Source: Bacillota bacterium (lineage in GTDB: Bacteria; Bacillota; Clostridia; Oscillospirales; Ruminococcaceae). From it: a stretch of 6,549 nucleotides of DNA. Below, piece by piece: positions 5,284-6,549 of the stretch. The stretch lies in the NCBI GenBank assembly GCA_023413185.1, contig JAEZQD010000048.1, positions 1 through 6,549 of the forward strand, written 5' to 3'. The notes under the pieces are model-generated. The model was not told where the DNA came from. It was given only the letters and a program-made list of their open reading frames with translations, and searched no databases. Each line of letters begins with the position of its first letter. Within the stretch, counting starts at the first letter, position 1. Made by a program: the position numbers and the translations under genes.

Positions 5284-5811
5284 CTAAAGAATCCTCTCGT
5301 ACAGCTTAAAGTGGTGTAGTCCATATTCCCCAAGCCCCAGATCCACCGTGGCGATGTACGCAAACCCATTTTTTTCGTACAGCCGGATGGCGGGGTCGTT
5401 GTGCTCGTACACGTCCAGCCGCAGCGCCTTTTTGCCCAGTTGCTTACCGTGCTGTGCAGCAAAGTCAAGCAGCCGTGTGCCGATGCCCTTTCCCGAACAA
5501 TTGGGGTGCACCACAAAGGTGGTTATAACAAACACCTCGCTGTACGCGGTCTCTATGCCCCACGTCGCACCGTGATAGGCAGGCTCAGGCTCATGCCCCA
5601 ATATCATCGAGCCGGCTATCGCTTGCCCGACCCGCGCGACGTAAAGGGTCCCGCCTGCAACGCCCTTTTCGGCGTTCTCTCGCGTGGGGTATACACCCTT
5701 GATCCAGCCGGGATAGTTTTTACCTGCAGCGAGGTAGTCATTTAGCTCGTCGTACAGCCGCGCAAGGGGTAAAATATCCGATTGTGCGGCTTGCTCTATT
5801 GTCACCTGCAT
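5284..5811 (-). CDS. GNAT-family N-acetyltransferase (intact)
   Basis: A cytoplasmic acetyl-CoA-dependent acetyltransferase of 175 residues. The open frame extends upstream to an ATG at 5835, but I place the start at the ATG ending at 5809: it has a perfect GGAGG seven bases upstream, and the predicted transcript starts at about 5837, too close for the earlier ATG. The N-terminal substrate region includes YPGWIKGVYPTRE and GGTLYVARVGQAIAGSMI. Motif A is VFVITTFVVHPNCSGKGIGTRLLDF in outline: the strand FVV (99-101), HPNCSGKGIGTRLL with the pyrophosphate-binding glycines G107, G109 and G111. Motif B is NDPAIRLYEKNGF (138-150). The usual Arg/Gln of the RxxGxG loop is Ser here. It is a paralogue of the truncated GNAT further left. 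The substrate is unknown; it has its own promoter, divergent from the lacI-type gene. Confidence 0.92.
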   Translation of the reverse strand: MQVTIEQAAQSDILPLARLYDELNDYLAAGKNYPGWIKGVYPTRENAEKGVAGGTLYVARVGQAIAGSMILGHEPEPAYHGATWGIETAYSEVFVITTFVVHPNCSGKGIGTRLLDFAAQHGKQLGKKALRLDVYEHNDPAIRLYEKNGFAYIATVDLGLGEYGLHHFKLYERIL

Positions 5812-5843
5812 TATTTTACCTCCGTTTGGTATCATATATTTTC

Positions 5844-5872
5844 ATTGTAGCGCACCCCGCGCCAAAGGGCAA
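5844..5872 (-). promoter_or_regulatory. Probable promoter of the intact GNAT gene
   Basis: On the minus strand TTGCCC (5872-5867) is separated by 17 bases from TACAAT (5849-5844). Both boxes match the sigma-A consensus well (four and five of six). Transcription would begin near 5837, about 26 bases before the chosen start codon. Confidence 0.6.
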
Positions 5873-5882
5873 CGGGTATCCC

Positions 5883-5945
5883 CTGCCGTGCAGGATTGCC
5901 CCTCTGCCGTGCAAGATTTCCCTCCTGCCGTATGTGATTTCTCTC
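5883..5945 (+). repeat. Three tandem 21-bp repeats between divergent promoters
   Basis: Three head-to-tail units begin at 5883, 5904 and 5925, each opening with CTGCCGT and sharing GATT at a fixed position, with pyrimidine-rich ends. Unit 1 contains the small palindrome CCTGC-CGT-GCAGG (5882-5894); the later units have lost the symmetry. CCGTGCAG recurs once more at 6011-6018 in the lacI leader. The spacing equals two DNA turns, so bound protein copies would line up on one face. It may be an operator array or simple repeat drift. Confidence 0.75.
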
Positions 5946-5961
5946 TGACCCGCGGGGATGA

Positions 5962-5990
5962 TTGACATTGCCTGCGGGATGGTTGATAAT
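5962..5990 (+). promoter_or_regulatory. Near-consensus promoter of the lacI-type gene
   Basis: A perfect TTGACA (5962-5967) lies exactly 17 bases before GATAAT (5985-5990, five of six). The expected start near 5997 gives a leader of about 54 bases. The two boxes sit inside similar words (GCGGGGATGATTGACA and GCGGGATGGTTGATAA), so the promoter may have arisen from a local duplication. Confidence 0.8.
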
Positions 5991-6050
5991 GTAGGTAACA
6001 GTCTAAGTTTCCGTGCAGTAAAACCTGTACCGCAAAACGAGGTGAACCAT

Positions 6051-6549
6051 GTGGCAACGCTAAAGGATGTGGCGGAGCGTGCGGGGGTTACTGTCACAAC
6101 CGTCTCGCGCATGCTCAATAAACGCGTGAAGGTAAGCGATGCAACCTGCCAACGCATCGAGACCGCCATGAAGGAGCTTGGCTACCAGCCCAACGAGCTG
6201 GCGCAGTCCCTTGCCAAAAAAACGAGCAACTTCATCGGATTGATTGTACCCAGTGCCTCCCACTACTTTTTTTGCGAGATTGTAAGCCGTGTGGAGCACT
6301 ACGTCACCAAAAATGGCTATCGCCTGCTGCTTTGCGCCTCCAACCACGAGAGGGAAAAGGAGCTGGAGTACTTTCAGATGCTGGGCGCCAACAAGGTGGC
6401 GGGGGTCATTGTGGCAAGCCGCACCCAAAACCTGCAGGACGGCCTGCGCTTTGACGCGCCGATTATCTCGATAGACCGCAAGCTTTCGCCGTCCATCCCC
6501 TCGGTATCGTCCGATAACTACGCGGGCGGGGTACTGGCGGCAGAGCTGT
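6051..6549 (+). CDS. LacI-family transcriptional regulator, N-terminal part (runs off right edge)
   Basis: A sugar- or metabolite-responsive DNA-binding regulator; 166 codons are present. Residues 3-22 (TLKDVAERAGVTVTTVSRML) form the LacI helix-turn-helix, the hinge helix is near NELAQSLAKK (48-57), and the periplasmic-binding-protein-like domain begins at about 60 with SNFIGLIVPS. It continues with the recognisable VAGVIV, PIISIDRKL and VSSDNYAGG segments. I chose the GTG at 6051: it gives the canonical VATLKDVAERAG N-terminus and has GAGGTG 6-11 bases upstream. Another in-frame GTG at 6042 overlaps that ribosome binding site. An out-of-frame ATG overlaps the GTG (6049-6051) and would stop after four codons. 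The effector is unknown; autoregulation and control of the divergent GNAT are plausible but unproven. Confidence 0.95.
   Translation, partial: MATLKDVAERAGVTVTTVSRMLNKRVKVSDATCQRIETAMKELGYQPNELAQSLAKKTSNFIGLIVPSASHYFFCEIVSRVEHYVTKNGYRLLLCASNHEREKELEYFQMLGANKVAGVIVASRTQNLQDGLRFDAPIISIDRKLSPSIPSVSSDNYAGGVLAAEL

Noticed and set aside
5812..5835. Longer start (ATG at 5835) for the intact GNAT
   Set aside because: It has no ribosome binding site and lies at the predicted transcription start, whereas the downstream ATG has GGAGG at seven bases.
5816..6169. Minus-strand frame with a seven-residue tandem repeat (GRREILH-like units)
   Set aside because: It is the translation of the 21-bp promoter-region repeats and runs antisense into the lacI-type gene. 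No ribosome binding site was found, and the repeats are explained as non-coding.

Overview
The window reads as chromosomal DNA of a moderately GC-rich member of the Clostridia, most plausibly the Oscillospiraceae/Ruminococcaceae. This is inference from AGGAGG-type ribosome binding sites, sigma-A-like promoters, an OmpR-type two-component pair, a LacI-type regulator, and a gap filled with short hairpin-rich repeats. No rRNA, tRNA, CRISPR array or insertion sequence is visible.

Layout, left to right. Six genes and a partial seventh lie on the minus strand; one partial gene lies on the plus strand. (1) The N-terminal 222 codons of a sensor histidine kinase run off the left edge. (2) A gap of about 600 bases is packed with hairpins and imperfect direct repeats. 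(3) A complete OmpR/PhoB-family response regulator follows and was presumably once directly adjacent to its kinase. (4) A gap of about 295 bases carries the likely regulator promoter. (5) A membrane-anchored S41-family serine peptidase comes next. (6) A strong bidirectional terminator separates it from a translationally coupled pair: a VOC/PhnB-like protein preceded by a GNAT acetyltransferase that has lost its acetyl-CoA-binding core. (7) A small lipoprotein of unknown function lies upstream of that pair and may share its transcript. (8) An intact GNAT acetyltransferase follows. (9) A divergent promoter region holds three tandem 21-bp repeats. (10) The first 166 codons of a LacI-family regulator run off the right edge on the plus strand.

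The two-component genes should work together: the kinase senses an extracytoplasmic signal and phosphorylates the regulator. The minus-strand accessory genes (two GNATs, VOC, lipoprotein, peptidase) look like small envelope or modification functions with no single obvious pathway. The intact GNAT and the lacI-type gene share an intergenic region and could be co-regulated.

The most notable points are the clean in-frame deletion in the first GNAT, recognisable against its intact paralogue about 1.2 kb away; the mosaic repeat block between regulator and kinase, one copy of which reaches into the regulator's stop codon; and the 21-bp repeat array between the divergent promoters. I do not see a convincing new multi-gene system.
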